Origin: Ovis canadensis
Lineage: Eukaryota > Chordata > Mammalia > Artiodactyla > Bovidae
Length of the DNA stretch: 64,000 bases
NCBI RefSeq assembly: GCF_042477335.2
Contig: NC_091249.1
Location: 43,446,001-43,510,000 of the forward strand
Direction: 5' to 3'
Shown: piece by piece, positions 44,546 through 57,169 of the stretch
Position numbering within the stretch: the stretch's first letter is position 1
Layout: the number at the start of each line of letters is the position of its first letter
The notes under the pieces: generated by a model
What the model was told of the DNA's origin: nothing
The model's database searches: none
What the model saw: only the letters and a program-made list of their open reading frames with translations
Program-made: the position numbers and the translations under genes

Positions 44546-46549
44546 GAATCCTTACCTGAGCACTGTAGACAGCCATTCTCAGTTGACCAAGCTGACAATT
44601 TAGAAACAATTGTTGTTCCTAAACTGTGATCATAAGACTTATACACTTCTCAGAGTGAAGTGACTGAAGAATTTACCATGTGGTGATGGCCACAGTGCTG
44701 TTGGGATTGTATACACAGCCTGCTGTTTGAAATGGGGGAGAGGAGGAGGAGAAGGAAGGACGCCAAGAGAAAGGATATCAGGGCCGCCATATGCAAACTG
44801 GCCAGATGGCAGAGGTTAGGTCTGAGGAAGGCTGTGCGTGAAACAGCAGTGGGCGGGGGGAACCAGTCTGAGCCCAGCCCCAAGCAAAGCACCAAATCCA
44901 AGAACTAGGGGATGAGGGAGTGTGAGGGCTGTCTCTATATCCTGGCCTAAGTGGTAAGAGAGCTTCTTTTCCTTTTCTTTATTCTCTTTTCTTCCCAGTA
45001 CTCTTTACTTCTTTACTGGCTATGAATCCATGATATGAAAAATCCATCTTACAAAAATGGAGAAACAGGAGAATATTATGTACACTAAATATACAGTATT
45101 TGCTTGCATGTGGATGAGAATTTCTGAAAGTACACACATAAACCAAGTACAGTGGTGTCTCTAGGAAGGAAACTGGGAGTTGAGGAGATAGGATGGGAGA
45201 AGATTTTTCTTTTTATCTATCTTTTTATGTGTTTTTATTAAAATTTTGACTGTGGAAATACATTCCATCCTCTTTCCAACGTGCATTTCTGAGCTGCTGA
45301 GACCAGGAAGTTCCAACTCCTTCCCAGACTCCCTTGAAGTTAGGGATCAAGAAGGTTCTGGCAACGGCATGTGCTTTCATGCGCAACAGACAAGACGGAA
45401 CTGGGTGACTGTCATCATCCTGCTGCTCTGTGCTGTGGCTGCTGACAAGCAAGGCCATGGGTGTTGAGAGGCAACCGCGGTGTAGGTGGTGACAGCTGGA
45501 CACTTATTCTTGTGCCCAGTCACCAGCTTCCTGGGTGCTGCCATGAGGCAGTTATGGTGGTAACAGATACCTCCTGAACCTATGTGCTGATCCCTGGATC
45601 ACAACTATATGTGCTGTTTTTGACCTCAAGACCTTCCATAGCAGCCTCTCTGCTCCCTGAATTCCTTAAGACAGAGGTTGTAGCTTCCCTGGACGGAGGG
45701 TACTGGAAATTGCTGGGGCATTCTGCAAATTGTGCCTAGAGGCCCACAGGAGGTAATTCCCTGTATCCTTCTAAAAGATTCTGTAAGCACTGTTTCTTAT
45801 GATTCCATTCTGCTTAAAACACCTATTGTAGTTGTGGTTTCTATTTCCTGTAATGGAACTGAAAAGAAATATGAAATGACACAGTAAACATTTAAATTAA
45901 ATTAAAAATGAAAGCCATCACTAAAAAAAGATTTTAATTCTCACAAAAGATTCCTTCAGTAGTGTGTCACCAATGATGGTTGATCTTTTTTTTTTTTTAA
46001 TTCTTACTATCTTGGCAAATAAATTATTTAATGCATATCTACTGGCTTAATAGGTGAGGTAATTTAACTTCTACCTTGTTGGATTAGAAATAAATGTTTA
46101 TGTGAATATGAGAGAAGTGTGTGTGTGCATGCGTGAAAAAAGAAAAGACACAGCTTGTGTCTCCATTATAAGATCCTAGCAGTAGAAGACAGATTCAAAT
46201 ACTTTGGGTTCTTCCTTTTTATTTAACTCAAAATAGATAATAACAAAAACATTTAAAAAGCATCTCCAACACTTGACTCTTCGGTCAGTTTTCGTTGAGG
46301 ACACTTAATTATTCAGTTCTTACTTTCTTTCCCATGTTGTCACACACTGAGCATAAATACAGCATCAAGAATTTGCAGCAAGCTTTAACCCTGTATGTTT
46401 AGAGCTTAGTCAAACACCATGATTTACTTACTCGTTTTGAATTTAAATATTTTTCTCCTACACAGAAGCTTATTAAGCTAATAATCATAAATAGGCTAGC
46501 TCTTAATTAGTTTTCAAGGAAATGCCAAATATAGCACATACAGTCTGCA

Positions 46550-47667
46550 TATATGATTTTATCCTTTATTAGACAAAATCTGAATGTAAGATGAACAGTG
46601 GAGGTGCATCATAAAACCATTTAATTTATATTAATACAAAATATGAGGTCAGTGAAAAGGAAATGATGAGCAATATGGAAAATAACCATCAATCTGGCAA
46701 CTATACCACCTATTCAATGGAGGGAGGCCCTTGAGTAAACCAAGACGAGTATTGTCAATCTGGAGTCCCCTCAGTCACTGTCAGTTCACATTCATTTTTT
46801 ATAGGGCAAGCATCTTGCAAGGGCAAGTATAATTCTAGTGTTTAAAGGCATGTGTTTCTTCTACAGAATAGTGCCTGAACAAACACTAACAACTTTAACT
46901 GGTCTTCAACAGTTATCTCTTCCAACACTGGAGGAAAAACTGGCTGTGGTGAATGGCGATTTCCAATATGGCACCATTCTAAAGGGCTTTCAAGGATAAC
47001 CTTGAGACCCCCATTCTATCTTATGTGCTGACATTAGAAGCAAATCCCTGCATATGATGCAACTCCACTGTAATGCAAATTAAAATGCCATGATTTTTAA
47101 AATGCCCTAGTATGGTCAGTATAATTTCATGTCCAGTTTAGGTCCTTCCTCACATTTAGCACTATGTTTCTGTAATGCTGTCCTGGTGCCAGCATTTCAG
47201 AATGTTATCTCTCAATGGCTGAGAAAAAAACCTCACGATGAAAAGATTAGTGTGTCATAGAATCTGAACCAAAAAAGCTACCAAAGCTGATCAGTCTCAC
47301 AATGATTCAGGGTAAGATTTTCAATTAGCAAACGGTGTGAACGAAGTGGAGAGGAACTGTTTTGCTACACTTCGAGGACCCAAAGAGCTTCTTTAGTCTT
47401 CTTTTCCCGGGGTTTCTAAATTGGCAGCTACATTCTACTTCTTAAACACTTGGCCTTAACCTCAGCACTGCCCCAGTTCGGTTTCTATTTTTAAAAGCAC
47501 CATTCTAATGGAAATGTCCCTGCTCTGAATTAAGCTGGGACTGTGAATTTTACCACTAGCGAGAGAGAGCCGTTATGTCATAGAGTTTAGGTTAATTTGG
47601 TAGGTTATCGATCTCCTCAACTACGACTTTGAAACGCGCTTCAGCTTCTTCTAGCCATGGAGGATTT
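46550..47667 (-). other. SNX24: SNX24 3' UTR
   Basis: About 1.1 kb of mostly repeat-free sequence follows the SNX24 stop on the - strand, up to an AATAAA (TTTATT on + at 46565-46570). The extent is inferred from the signal and from the family having a UTR of about this size. A second AATAAA at 46223-46218 could give a longer form. Confidence 0.65.
46565..46570 (-). terminator. SNX24: Probable SNX24 polyadenylation signal
   Basis: AATAAA on the - strand about 1.1 kb after the stop codon, followed (lower coordinates) by a TGTATGTG-type GU-rich stretch. An alternative signal lies at 46223-46218. Confidence 0.55.
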
Positions 47668-47735
47668 CTACCTGGGCTGTAGATGAGGGTAAAATATCCC
47701 ATGGAGAACTCCTTCAATAACCACATTTGGAAAAT
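47668..47735 (-). CDS. SNX24: SNX24 last coding exon (about residues 148-169 and stop)
   Basis: On the - strand, a strong pyrimidine tract ending TTTTTCAG at 47736 is followed by the two bases completing Asp, then [19 protein letters not shown], Pro, Arg and TAG (47670-47668). A longer open frame across the same bases (47825-47592) is in a different frame and reads past this stop. Confidence 0.95.
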
Positions 47736-50700
47736 CTGAAAAACAAAAGGAAAACTGCTTTTCTTATGCACATCAATGAAACATACGTGCATTTTGCTGA
47801 ACACAACAAGGTAAGGCCTAGGCATAGCTTAGGGGTGTGTATCATCCTACAGTTCGCCCTTGTTTCAGATGTGACATCAGACATGCTGCTTTGGCCTCGA
47901 GTCACTTGAGGGTACCCCTGTGAGTTGCAGGAATGTGTGGCCAGATTTGTAGCTTATTGATTTAAGGGATGTTCTAATGGTTAATGCTGCCAGGCCCCAG
48001 CTCTTTATCTGAATGTTTTCTCACAAGGAAGATAGATTACACTGGCAATTCAATTTCTAACAAAATCTCAATATACTTGAAGGAATTCTAAGATTTCTAC
48101 TGGGAATACTTTGCGGCAGTTTTTCCATTGTGGTTTACAGCAGCGTTTAGCCCAAGGTGTCTTGAATCTGCTTGTTCTATTACGCTAGTTTCTAGAGAGC
48201 AGGAGGACGGGAGCCTGTCTTCCTAAAGTAAAAGGGCCAATCTCTGACAAAAGGCCCCCTTTGTCAAACCTGAAAAATCAGCTTCATTTTTATAGGAGAC
48301 ACAAAGGAAATTCAGAGGTGTAGTTTCTGTTGTATCACATTTTAGTTATCAGAGTAGGTAAGACGTGAATGGATAAATTGAACAGGGAACCAGTCTATCA
48401 CATCTACACATAATTATACCCAGGATTTACATAAATGTAGTTATTATATGAGGAAAGCAAGAGATTCCTAAGTATGTTCACTTATTAATTCAACCTGTAC
48501 CGAGGACCCACTACATAAAACCACTTACAAGGGCATTGGACCTCATCAGGGGAACAGAGAGGCTCTTAGAGGAGAGAGCTTGGGAGAGGGAGCAGACTGG
48601 CTGTGAAGTCTGAGGCAGGTGGGTGCCCTGTGGAGGGTTCAGAGACATGCATGAAGGCTAAGGTAGCAATAGGAGCGGCCTCAGTGAGGGCAGGGGGAAC
48701 ATTCAAGCCTGCTAAGAAGGGACAGGAAATCTGGCTTTATCTGAAAAACAAGGAGAAGCTATGGAGGGCCGTTAACAAAGTGAGACAGAAATTAATCGTT
48801 TTGAAAAGTTGTCTGTGGTTGACATTCAGACAGCAGTCAGGAGCAAGGTGGCGATGGATTTGATGGGACTAGTGAAGGATTTCACAATAGTACCTACTGA
48901 ATAGGTCATTGTGAAAATCGGGGAATGCAACAAAGTGCTTGGACCTGAAATTGGCACAGGGCTTAGTTCAGTTCAGTTCAGTCGCTCAGTCGTGTCTGAC
49001 TCTTTGCGACCCCATGAACCGCAGCACGCCAGGCCTCCCTGTCCATCACCAACTTGCAGAGTCTACCCAAACCCATGTCCATTGTGTCAGTGATGCCATC
49101 CAACCATCTGATCCTCTGTCCCAGCTATTATGACATACCAGACACTGCCTAATTACTGGGGATATAAGTAACAGTGCTTGCCTAAGCCACGGAACTTACA
49201 TGTTAGTCAGGGAGATAAGTGAATAAACAGACAAAATGTGTTTAAAAATATCTCTAATACACAAGCAATTAATTACTCCATGACTGCTTGAGTTACTCAG
49301 AAAACTGCCCTTGCCTTTGTTTCTCACCGAGAGGTGATGAGAAGGAATGTGATTTAGGGTAGGTTTTGTTGTTATTTTTGTCGGATTTCATTTATTTTTA
49401 GAAACATTTATTGTAAGCTTATAAAATAAAATAGTAAACAGGGTGGAGGGGCTCTTGGAGGTTACTCAAAAGGAGAATCAGCAAAGGCTCCCTGAAGTTG
49501 GACCTGAAAGAGGAGAAGGCCAAGATTGTGTGAGAATGAGAAGAGGGTTCGAGAAAGAAGAAATGGCAAGCACCCTGAAGGGAGAGTTCACTACATCCAG
49601 GACCCAGGAAGAACTGCTGTGTGGCTGGATCAGTGTGTGAGGGCGTCCCAGCAGAAACATGAGCCAGGGACAGCCCGTGGAGGGCCGTGTCAACCATGGC
49701 GCAAGTCTGGGGCTCACAGAGAGGATTCAGATGGAAAAATAATACTGTGACTCAGCTGTACACTCAAGGTCATCAAGGCCACAGCAAGGAGGAGACTGTT
49801 CCAAAGACAGTAAAAGTAGAAGAACAGAGAGTTTGGGAGAGCCTTCAGGAGAGCTGCCAGCACCAGGAAGAAGAGCAGAAAGGTGGGAAAGCCAAGGGGA
49901 GCTGGTGTCTGAAGACAGGGAATGTGGTCACCAGTGGCTAAAGTCGAGGGGTCAAGGAAGAGGAGGGCTAAGAAAGCCCACAGAGAGTAGTCACACAGCT
50001 GGCCCTGGGAACCTGGACAAGAGTTATTAGGAATTCCCCAGAAAAACCTAAACAAAGGCCCAAAATCACATGCTAAGGGAATAATGCTTTATTTTTAGCA
50101 TTTTAGAAGAGGACAGTGCTTAACTGCCAACATTTTAAAGACAGACACTCCTCTGACTTTATGGGTCTCAGTGTCTGTGTGAAAGTATTTCCAGATTCTG
50201 TATCCTCTGGAAAAGTAACCTCAACATTTTGTTAAGAAGCCATACAATGTGAATATGGAACACAAGTAAAATTTATCTTTAAATGCTAAAGAACTGCAAG
50301 AATGCATCACTGGTATAATACCTCTAAGACAGTAGGAATCTGATTTATGACACGAGGTCTAGCCAAAGTTCCATGAAAGGAGATTTAGTGACTGGCTCTC
50401 TCACACCTGGTTCCATTCCTTACATCAAATTCATGATTTTCACTTACTCTCAAGCAGACATTCCCTTTAGGTGTAAGTGATTCCACTACATCAACATTCT
50501 ACCAATGAGCCATACTTTTTCACTCTTTCCAGCTTCGGACTTTTGCCCCTGATACTCCTTCCCAGAAAGTTCCTCATGGTCAAGCCAAGTGCATAGCACA
50601 TGCTACTTAACAACCTGGATGAATCGAGTTCAAAGACCACAAAATACCTTCTCTCTTCTAGACAGCAAACTGGCTACTCTAGTCCATGGTGATCACTCTA

Positions 50701-53700
50701 CTTTCTACACTTTTCTAGGAATTTCAGTCAAAGGCACAAAATATCTGAGCAGAAACAATACCTGGGGAGAGAGCTTGTGGAACCATTATTAAAAGCTAGA
50801 AAGACCACTTTATAAATCACTGCCCATGTACTCTAGACTAGGCTACATAGTGAATATTTGTTAAATGTAACATCTTGTTAACATAATATCAGCCTAACAC
50901 ACCAGGCATATTTGGTGCACATTAGAAGTAAATGCTAAAGAAAGGTAATTATTCCTCACTGAAAGAATTTTATAGGGAAAATACTGTTACAAGACCATAT
51001 GGGTATACTGTCGCATGACAAAAGGCAGATTTCTTCTGGAATGGTCCTCCACAGAGCGGGGGTGTGTCTGAGCCAGGCTTCTTTAAATGGATAGCAAGTG
51101 GCTGACTCAAGCACAAGAGAACAGTCCCTTCTCTCTTGCTGGGGATAAGGTTTTATTGCCAGAATGTAGGAAAGGTGTCCACAGATAATCTATCTATTGC
51201 TATTTAGCTGCTATGCTACTTAGTTACTCACAGAAACAAAGGCTGCAAATCCACTATACGCAGAGAGCACAGAAGGAGAGATTAGGCAAAAAGAGATCCA
51301 CCCTCCAGACATGTGAAACCAGGCAAGTCAGGGACCTCCCTGAGATCCACTTTTCTCAAGATCCCATGATGATAACTGCCCTGCCAGTTTCCTAAGGTGG
51401 TTAAGGAAATTGAATGAGACAATGTCTGAGAATACACTCACAAAGAGTTGAATATCAGAACACTTTGAGAGGGACTCTGAATAATTTAAATTTCTTGACA
51501 CAAAGAAAGGGCTTGGACATTACGCTTAAATTGATCCCTTATACTTAAACATACGATCTTTAAAAAGATATATTTGACTGTCAAAGATGCTGTAATCTAA
51601 ATGGAAATGGAGACACATGCAATGTATATACACAGCTTTGGGAAAAAAGCATTAAAAAAAAAAAAGGACCAGGGCCTTGGATTCAAACCCTAGCATCTGG
51701 ATAAAAACTGGCATAGTCCAAAATAACACCATCCCCCAAATTAATACCTTTACCCCCTTATCACTCTAATTCAGAACAGCCTGGAGAGAGAGAAAGAAAA
51801 ATTACATTTCCTCCTGAAAGCCCTGCCCCAATTAAAATTCTGAATGTCTCTTACACCAAGAGCACTGGTTTATTGGCAGATTATTAAGCCCTGGACCAAT
51901 GTCACTCTGTTAGACCTGTATTAAAAACGTGGTTTATGTGGTGCAGGGTCAGATCAGTAAAGAGCTGTTAGCAGATGACAGGTTTGATTACCGCTGGCTG
52001 CAGGCAAGACGTATGGATCCCTGAGGAACAGCAGCACCGGCTGGTGGGACAGTTTGCTGGAAAGGTCAAGAACAGGCATGTCAGCATCAGGGGACGACGG
52101 TAAACAGAAAACACTACAAACTAGCTTTGAGGGGATCAAACTGCTGTGCGGGGACATCTCAAGGTTTATGTATCTAACGGTGTGGGTGAATAATAGCAAG
52201 CAGAGCTGGAGGAACAAATCACCAGCAGTGCGCTCATCTTCCATTCATGTCTTTGTGGCATCGGAAGCAGATATACAATAAATCACTGATGCAAAGTGTT
52301 TTAATTTTTGAAATCTTGTAGTACGACTATTGATGAAATAGTATTCTTATTTCATGTATGAAACAATGCAGGGTTTTATTTCTCCACCCTTAAATAGAAC
52401 TGGCTACTTCTGTCATTCCCCATCAAAGATCTGTCATTTTTAAATGAAATTTCCACCAAAGATTTTAAAGAAAATCTTGACTTGAAACAATTAGATGATG
52501 GTAATGAAACATTTAACAAAACCACAGTCCTATTCTCGGTTTGTATAACTCCTGATTGACTGGTATTTGTTCTTACCTTGACTCTTCAGATTCTGTCTCG
52601 TCAAAAGACCTAAATTTTTTTGAAAAGAAAAGAAAAAGACAATAAAAGCTGGGTCAGTGCTTAGGCTAACAAGGGAAGATATAGCTAGTATTCTTAGAGC
52701 TCTAAATTGGCAGACATGTTAAGAAAGAGACTGGTATTTTCACAGAGTCACAGAATGGCTGATGCCTCCTCCTAAGGAATCCTAAGATGGTAATATTCTT
52801 ATATTTCAGTTTTCCTGAAGAAGATCACTCAAAAATCCTACAGTTTTGCTTTTGGACTTATATAATGGAGAAAAGACTTCACTCACTTCATTCCTGCTAT
52901 TTCTTAAAAATACATAACCACATATGAAGCCCAACTTCCCAGCAAATGCACCAAGTCGAAACAGGAGTACACCGGCCATGTAGGTGATTTGGTGAGTGGG
53001 GTATATGGTTCTTGTTCTGCGGTCACTGAAAAGTGGCTCTGAGTGAATGCTGCCAGTGAGGGAGCTGCGACAGGTCTCAGTGGCCTCTCAACCAGCAGAC
53101 GGCTGGGGCTTAACCTGCCTTTGGGTGTGGTTAGCTTAAATATCCTGTAGCTAGTGTGGGTCCTTCAGGCAGGTCTGGAGACAGCAAGAAAATGGATACA
53201 ACATTTTCCCCAGCTTGGATCTGCAGAGAGTCTGTGGTGATGGAGTTCTGAATGAATAGATCTAATATGTCAGGGGTGTTGCTGATGGCCTTTGGAGGTC
53301 AGATTATCACAGGTACCCAGAGCTGAGTGAGAGGCTTGGTTCAGAGTTAACTCTTTGGAAGAACTCTCCTTGATTGCTGATGATATCAAATGTCTGGTTT
53401 CTTGGTAGAGAGAGATTAGGATATGCAGCTCTGCATTCAGAAGTTCTTGAGGGAGGCAGTGAGGAGGCAGGGAAAGAGTTTATGCCAGAGGCCTGGGCTC
53501 TGCCAGCTACAAGGCAGGAGATTTGGGAAAAGGCACTTTATTCCTGTGGCTCAGTTTGCTCAACTATAAAGTGAAGGGAGTTGGGTAAAATCATTTTTAA
53601 GATCATGTACAGCTTTAAACTTACATGAATAAATGTGTTGAGGGGATATAGACTTTGCCCAAGTATCCACAAATAAACATGTGCTGTGCTTAGTTGCTCA

Positions 53701-54422
53701 GTTGTGTCCGACTCGTTGTGACCCCATGAAGCATAGTCCGCCAGGCTCCTGTCCATGGGGAGTCTCCAGGCAAGAGTACTGGAGTGGGTTGCCATGCCCT
53801 CCTTCAGGGGATCTTCCCAACCCAAGGATCGAACCCAGGTCTCCCGCATTTCAGGCGGATTCTTTATCATCTGAGCCACCAGGGACATCCAAAAATACAG
53901 GAGTGGGTAGCCTATCCCTTCTCCAGGGGATCTTCCCGACCCAAGAATTGAGCTACGGTCTCCTGTATTGCAGGCAGATTCTTTACCAGCTGAGCCACCA
54001 GGGAAGCCCACAAATAAACATATCAGTTCTTGAACAGGGTATTGAGAGCCATAATTCCCATCATGTAGCATCATTCCATGTAACAATAATTTAAAAAGTC
54101 AGTTCTTCAAGTCTAAACCCCAGTTAGCTGGCCCCTTGGCCACAATATGGAGACGAGGACTCAAGAGCAATTCCTTTGACTACAAGTAGGGGGCGAGCAA
54201 GTGCTGTCCCAAGCCAGAAGAACAGGTGTGCCCAGGCTGGCCCTTCCGGCATCATTAGGGTTATTTGGTAGGCCAATAAGTGTTTGCAAAGTAACTTAAT
54301 GTCCAATAGGTAAACAACAGCTCTTACCCACAACTCTCTGTCTTTGGTAGAGAGGGCAAGTGTCGCACATTTAGGAAATCGAGAAACAGCTTGGGAAGTT
54401 CTTCATTTTCCAGAATGACAGC
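47668..54422 (-). CDS. SNX24: SNX24, sorting nexin 24, partial (last four coding exons)
   Basis: SNX24 is a small sorting nexin consisting of a phosphoinositide-binding PX domain and a short tail, implicated in endosomal membrane association. The four exons 54422-54328, 52609-52577, 52056-51992 and 47735-47668 on the - strand join in frame with GT-AG junctions and encode about residues 84-169, with the last residues of the PX domain first and the full C-terminal tail after. Total coding length here is 261 nt including TAG. The protein matches the known family tail, with Thr in place of human Ala before ESCG. The 5' exons, which hold most of the PX domain and its lipid-binding arginines, were not found up to base 64000 and presumably lie beyond the window. 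The gene is convergent with PPIC. Confidence 0.95.
48480..48900 (+). repeat. Ancient interspersed repeat-like segment (as 33700-34140)
   Basis: TATTAATTCAACCTGTACCGAGG then GAGGAGAGAGC, GAAGGGACAGGAAATC; continues at 49130-49260 and 49440-49700 in the same style. Confidence 0.4.
48965..49122 (-). mobile_element. BovB 3'-end fragment, antisense
   Basis: TTCAGTTCAGTTCAGTCGCTC to GTGATGCCATCCAACCATCT; about 160 bp of the BovB terminus, inserted inside an older repeat. Confidence 0.93.
51992..52056 (-). CDS. SNX24: SNX24 exon encoding the conserved tail segment (about residues 126-148)
   Basis: On the - strand, the acceptor TTTCCAG is followed by a base completing Ser, then [20 protein letters not shown] and Ser, ending with the first base of an Asp codon before the donor GTAATC. 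It is 65 nt. Reading through the donor gives a short intronic extension that is not part of the protein. Confidence 0.95.
52577..52609 (-). CDS. SNX24: SNX24 33-nt micro-exon, acidic serine-rich linker
   Basis: On the - strand, TTTAG is followed by 33 nt that complete the split Gly codon, encode [10 protein letters not shown], and start a split Ser codon, then GTAAG. The length is a multiple of three and both boundaries are in phase 2, so including or skipping it keeps the frame. The acidic, serine-rich sequence resembles casein-kinase-2 type sites (inference). Confidence 0.93.
53455..53600 (+). mobile_element. MIR-like remnant, sense
   Basis: GGCCTGGGCTCTGCCAGCTA, GGCTCAGTTTGCTCAACTATAAAGTG follow the MIR core in order. 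Confidence 0.5.
53681..54007 (-). mobile_element. Dimeric Bov-tA SINE, antisense, with target-site duplication
   Basis: A full antisense Bov-tA (to about 53890) is followed by a second antisense tRNA-like module (53891-54007). One 14-bp duplication, CCACAAATAAACAT at 53667-53680 and 54008-54021, encloses both, so they arrived together. Confidence 0.9.
54328..54422 (-). CDS. SNX24: SNX24 exon encoding the end of the PX domain (about residues 84-115)
   Basis: Read on the - strand, the acceptor CACAG at 54423 onward is followed by [19 protein letters not shown] and then [13 protein letters not shown], and the donor is GTAAG at 54327-54323. The exon is 95 nt, starts in phase 0 and ends after two bases of a Gly codon. 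The sequence is the last helix of the PX domain and the start of the tail. Confidence 0.95.
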
Positions 54423-54829
54423 CTGTGAAAGTAGAAAACAATTAAGAAAGTCAAGTTTGCTAGACAATCAATCAAATTAACTATTCTGAAAAGTCATAAC
54501 CATCCATCAAAGTTCTTACCAGCATTATTACTCAAAAGTGAAATGAGAGTGGTCCCTATTTCACCCACCAAGAATTCAGGCCAATACACATGCTATTCAA
54601 TGTCAGCAAATGCTCCATTTTATCTATTCCTTCACTCAACCAGCATTTACAGAACATTTTCTATACTTTAGATGCTGACTAGGGGGCAAGACAGCTGGGT
54701 ACCAGGTAGACACAGTTCCCTGCCTTCAAGGAGGTTCTAATCCAGAGTACTTCAAAACCTGGGAACACCAACAATACTGTTAAGACAGTTTCATCAAGTT
54801 TTCTTTATTTAATGATGAAACGGTTTGAC

Positions 54830-54862
54830 TTGCGTGTGTGTGTGTGTGCGTATGTGTGTATC
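54830..54862. repeat. (GT)n simple repeat
   Basis: GTGTGTGTGTGTGCGTATGTGTGTA. Confidence 0.9.
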
Positions 54863-56958
54863 CTGACCACAACTGTTCAGGAAATGCTACACATGTTTTT
54901 TTAAACTAGAAGATTTAGTCAAGATCTTTTAGCTATTACCTATTTCAGCAACAGGATCAACTGACATTTATTGCCATTTGGACAGCTCCACTTAAAGGGT
55001 CAGTTACAATTTTACCACTAAGTGTAAATCAGTGTATATACTGAAAAAAAAAAAATCTATAGAGTTCTTCCATTTAGGGAGCTCTGCTAAATAGCTGCCA
55101 TAATGGCATAACTATGTCAGTTCTCAGATACCCAAATTATGCAATTTCCAGGAGGGATCGAATAAAGACCTATAAGAGTGCATTTTCATATATATTTATT
55201 TTTGAAAGGGTCTGCCAGAGAAATGATTGCACCTCCCTCTCCCACTTTTAACAAAGACCATGGGAAAAGCATTAAACATTGTGCAATAATTTCTAAATTA
55301 ATATAACTATTTTAAGGGTCATTTTTTGTAACTTACCATGGCTTTTTTTTTTTTTCATCCTAATCATACACTATTTAAAAAACAATGAGAACTGATGGTG
55401 AACTGTCACTCACACAGCTGATCAGGAATAGCTATGTAAGGTGATGCAAAAGGTATATAAAAAATGACAAAAGATCAAACTGCATGTATCTTGTGTACAC
55501 ATAATTCTACATAATGCATTGTTTCTAGTTATGATTTCTATCTGGAGCGGCCCCATTTCTCACCATGGTTTGGAATTCTGTTACCCAGTTCAGGACACAT
55601 ACATGGAATGAGCTTGCACAGAGGTCACCAGTGCTAGCAGACGGATCTCTGCTTGACACTAGTGCTCAACTCTCCTGCTGCTCAGTTCCTGGAGAGTCAT
55701 CAGCTGAAGAACCAGCCTCGTCTGGGGCTCTTACTATTGCTTACACAGCCCACTGTACTCGCTGAAGCTTAAGCAATGAAAAAGAGAGGGGGGAAAAAAG
55801 GCATTGGGGGTAATATTTTATTCATTAAACAAATATTTACTGATCACCTATTATGTTAGGCACTGGAATATGACAATGAATATTACGTGTCCAGTGGAGT
55901 GTGGATTGGTATAGAAAACTGGCGATACACAAGTAAACACAAACACACATAACTTAATCTTGCCTTAGAATAAAGTGACACAGGGTCTGCATCTTCTGAA
56001 TACTTTCGCATCCATCCATCTCCCCACCCGCTCATCCATTCATTCATCTTTCTCAAATGTTCACTCTTTTCTTGATTATAAACTAGAAAAATGAAAAATT
56101 GACAAAATGGATAGAAAAAAAACAGGTCTTTTATTCAGAGGCATACTTCTATTACTATTTCCATTAGTTTCCTTCAATTCTTTTGACCTTCATCTAAATT
56201 TCTATCTAACTGAGGACATTTTGGGGAGGGGGGTACTCAGAAGGTCATTATTTCAGTGCCCAGAAAGGAAAGATTTTAGGAATCATGATACATGTGCGGG
56301 TCTAAGGAATTTCTGCCATAATACAAGATGCAATGATTATCTACTTGTTTGTAGATATTTGTTTAAGAAGATGATATACTTATTTGAATAATAAAGCTTC
56401 ATGTTGTAACAAACACAGAGCTGTTCACCCTGGCAATAGTTTTAATTATGTGAACAAGTGGTAGCTTTCAGATTTAAAAAAAACCACACACACAACAGGG
56501 GAGTGGGTAAACCGTTCTTATCTCCACCCCCACCTTTTAAAATAAATTAAATCAATAACAAGTGTGGGACACTTTTAATGACCTGAACTACTTAATTTCC
56601 AGGATCTTTAGACATGTCATCCATCACTGTAGTATGCAGGAAGACATCTCCTGAGTGTTCAGGGGGTTACTTTCATTTTATTAATGCAAGATTTAGGGAA
56701 TTTTAACAAGGTGAATTGTTTATTTGCCTTGACAGATTGGCTTACAATGCACTGGGTACATCTACAGCATGATCATTAATGACAAAAGACAGGCAAAAAG
56801 CTGTTTACACTGCAACACCAAGACAGGAATTAATCCTGCTCACCCTCCCTGAACAGAGTACTCCAAATAGATGGTCACATTGTTTTAGGTCAGATATACT
56901 GGGGGAAAAAGAAGAGAGAAGACTTTAGATATTTGTGAGCATTTTATTTAAACGTTCA

Positions 56959-57169
56959 CTGTGCTGTGCTTAGTCGCTAAGCCGTGTCTGACTCTTGCGA
57001 TCCCATGGACTGTAGCCCACCAGGCTTCTCTGTCCATTGGATTCTCCAGGCAAGAATACTGGAGTGGGTTGCCATGCCCTCCTACAGGGGATCTTCCCGA
57101 CCCAGGGATCAAACCCAGGTCTCCCATATTGCAGGCAAATTCTTTACCATCTGAGTCACCAGGGAAGCT
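56959..57169 (-). mobile_element. Bov-tA SINE, antisense, full length
   Basis: TGTGCTGTGCTTAGTCGCTA to CTGAGTCACCAGGGAAGCT. Confidence 0.93.

Larger units (their letters stand above)
33215..46549. other. Intergenic gap between the convergent PPIC and SNX24 genes
   Basis: About 13 kb with no coding exon recognised. It holds SINEs, MaLR LTRs, MER5A, L1 and ancient repeats listed separately; the remainder (for example 36060-37070, 37260-38100, 38310-39090, 44550-46540) is unique-looking non-coding DNA. Confidence 0.7.
47736..51991 (-). other. SNX24: SNX24 intron between the last two coding exons
   Basis: 4.3 kb intron with a BovB 3' fragment and two ancient repeat segments (48480-48900 and 49130-49780). 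No extra exon was recognised. Confidence 0.8.
52057..54327 (-). other. SNX24: SNX24 introns around the micro-exon
   Basis: Covers 52057-52576 and 52610-54327 (the micro-exon 52577-52609 is coding). The larger intron holds a MIR-like piece at about 53450-53600 and the dimeric SINE at 53681-54007. Confidence 0.8.

Noticed and set aside
53538-54086. 182-residue open frame on the - strand
   Set aside because: It is a translation of the dimeric Bov-tA insertion.
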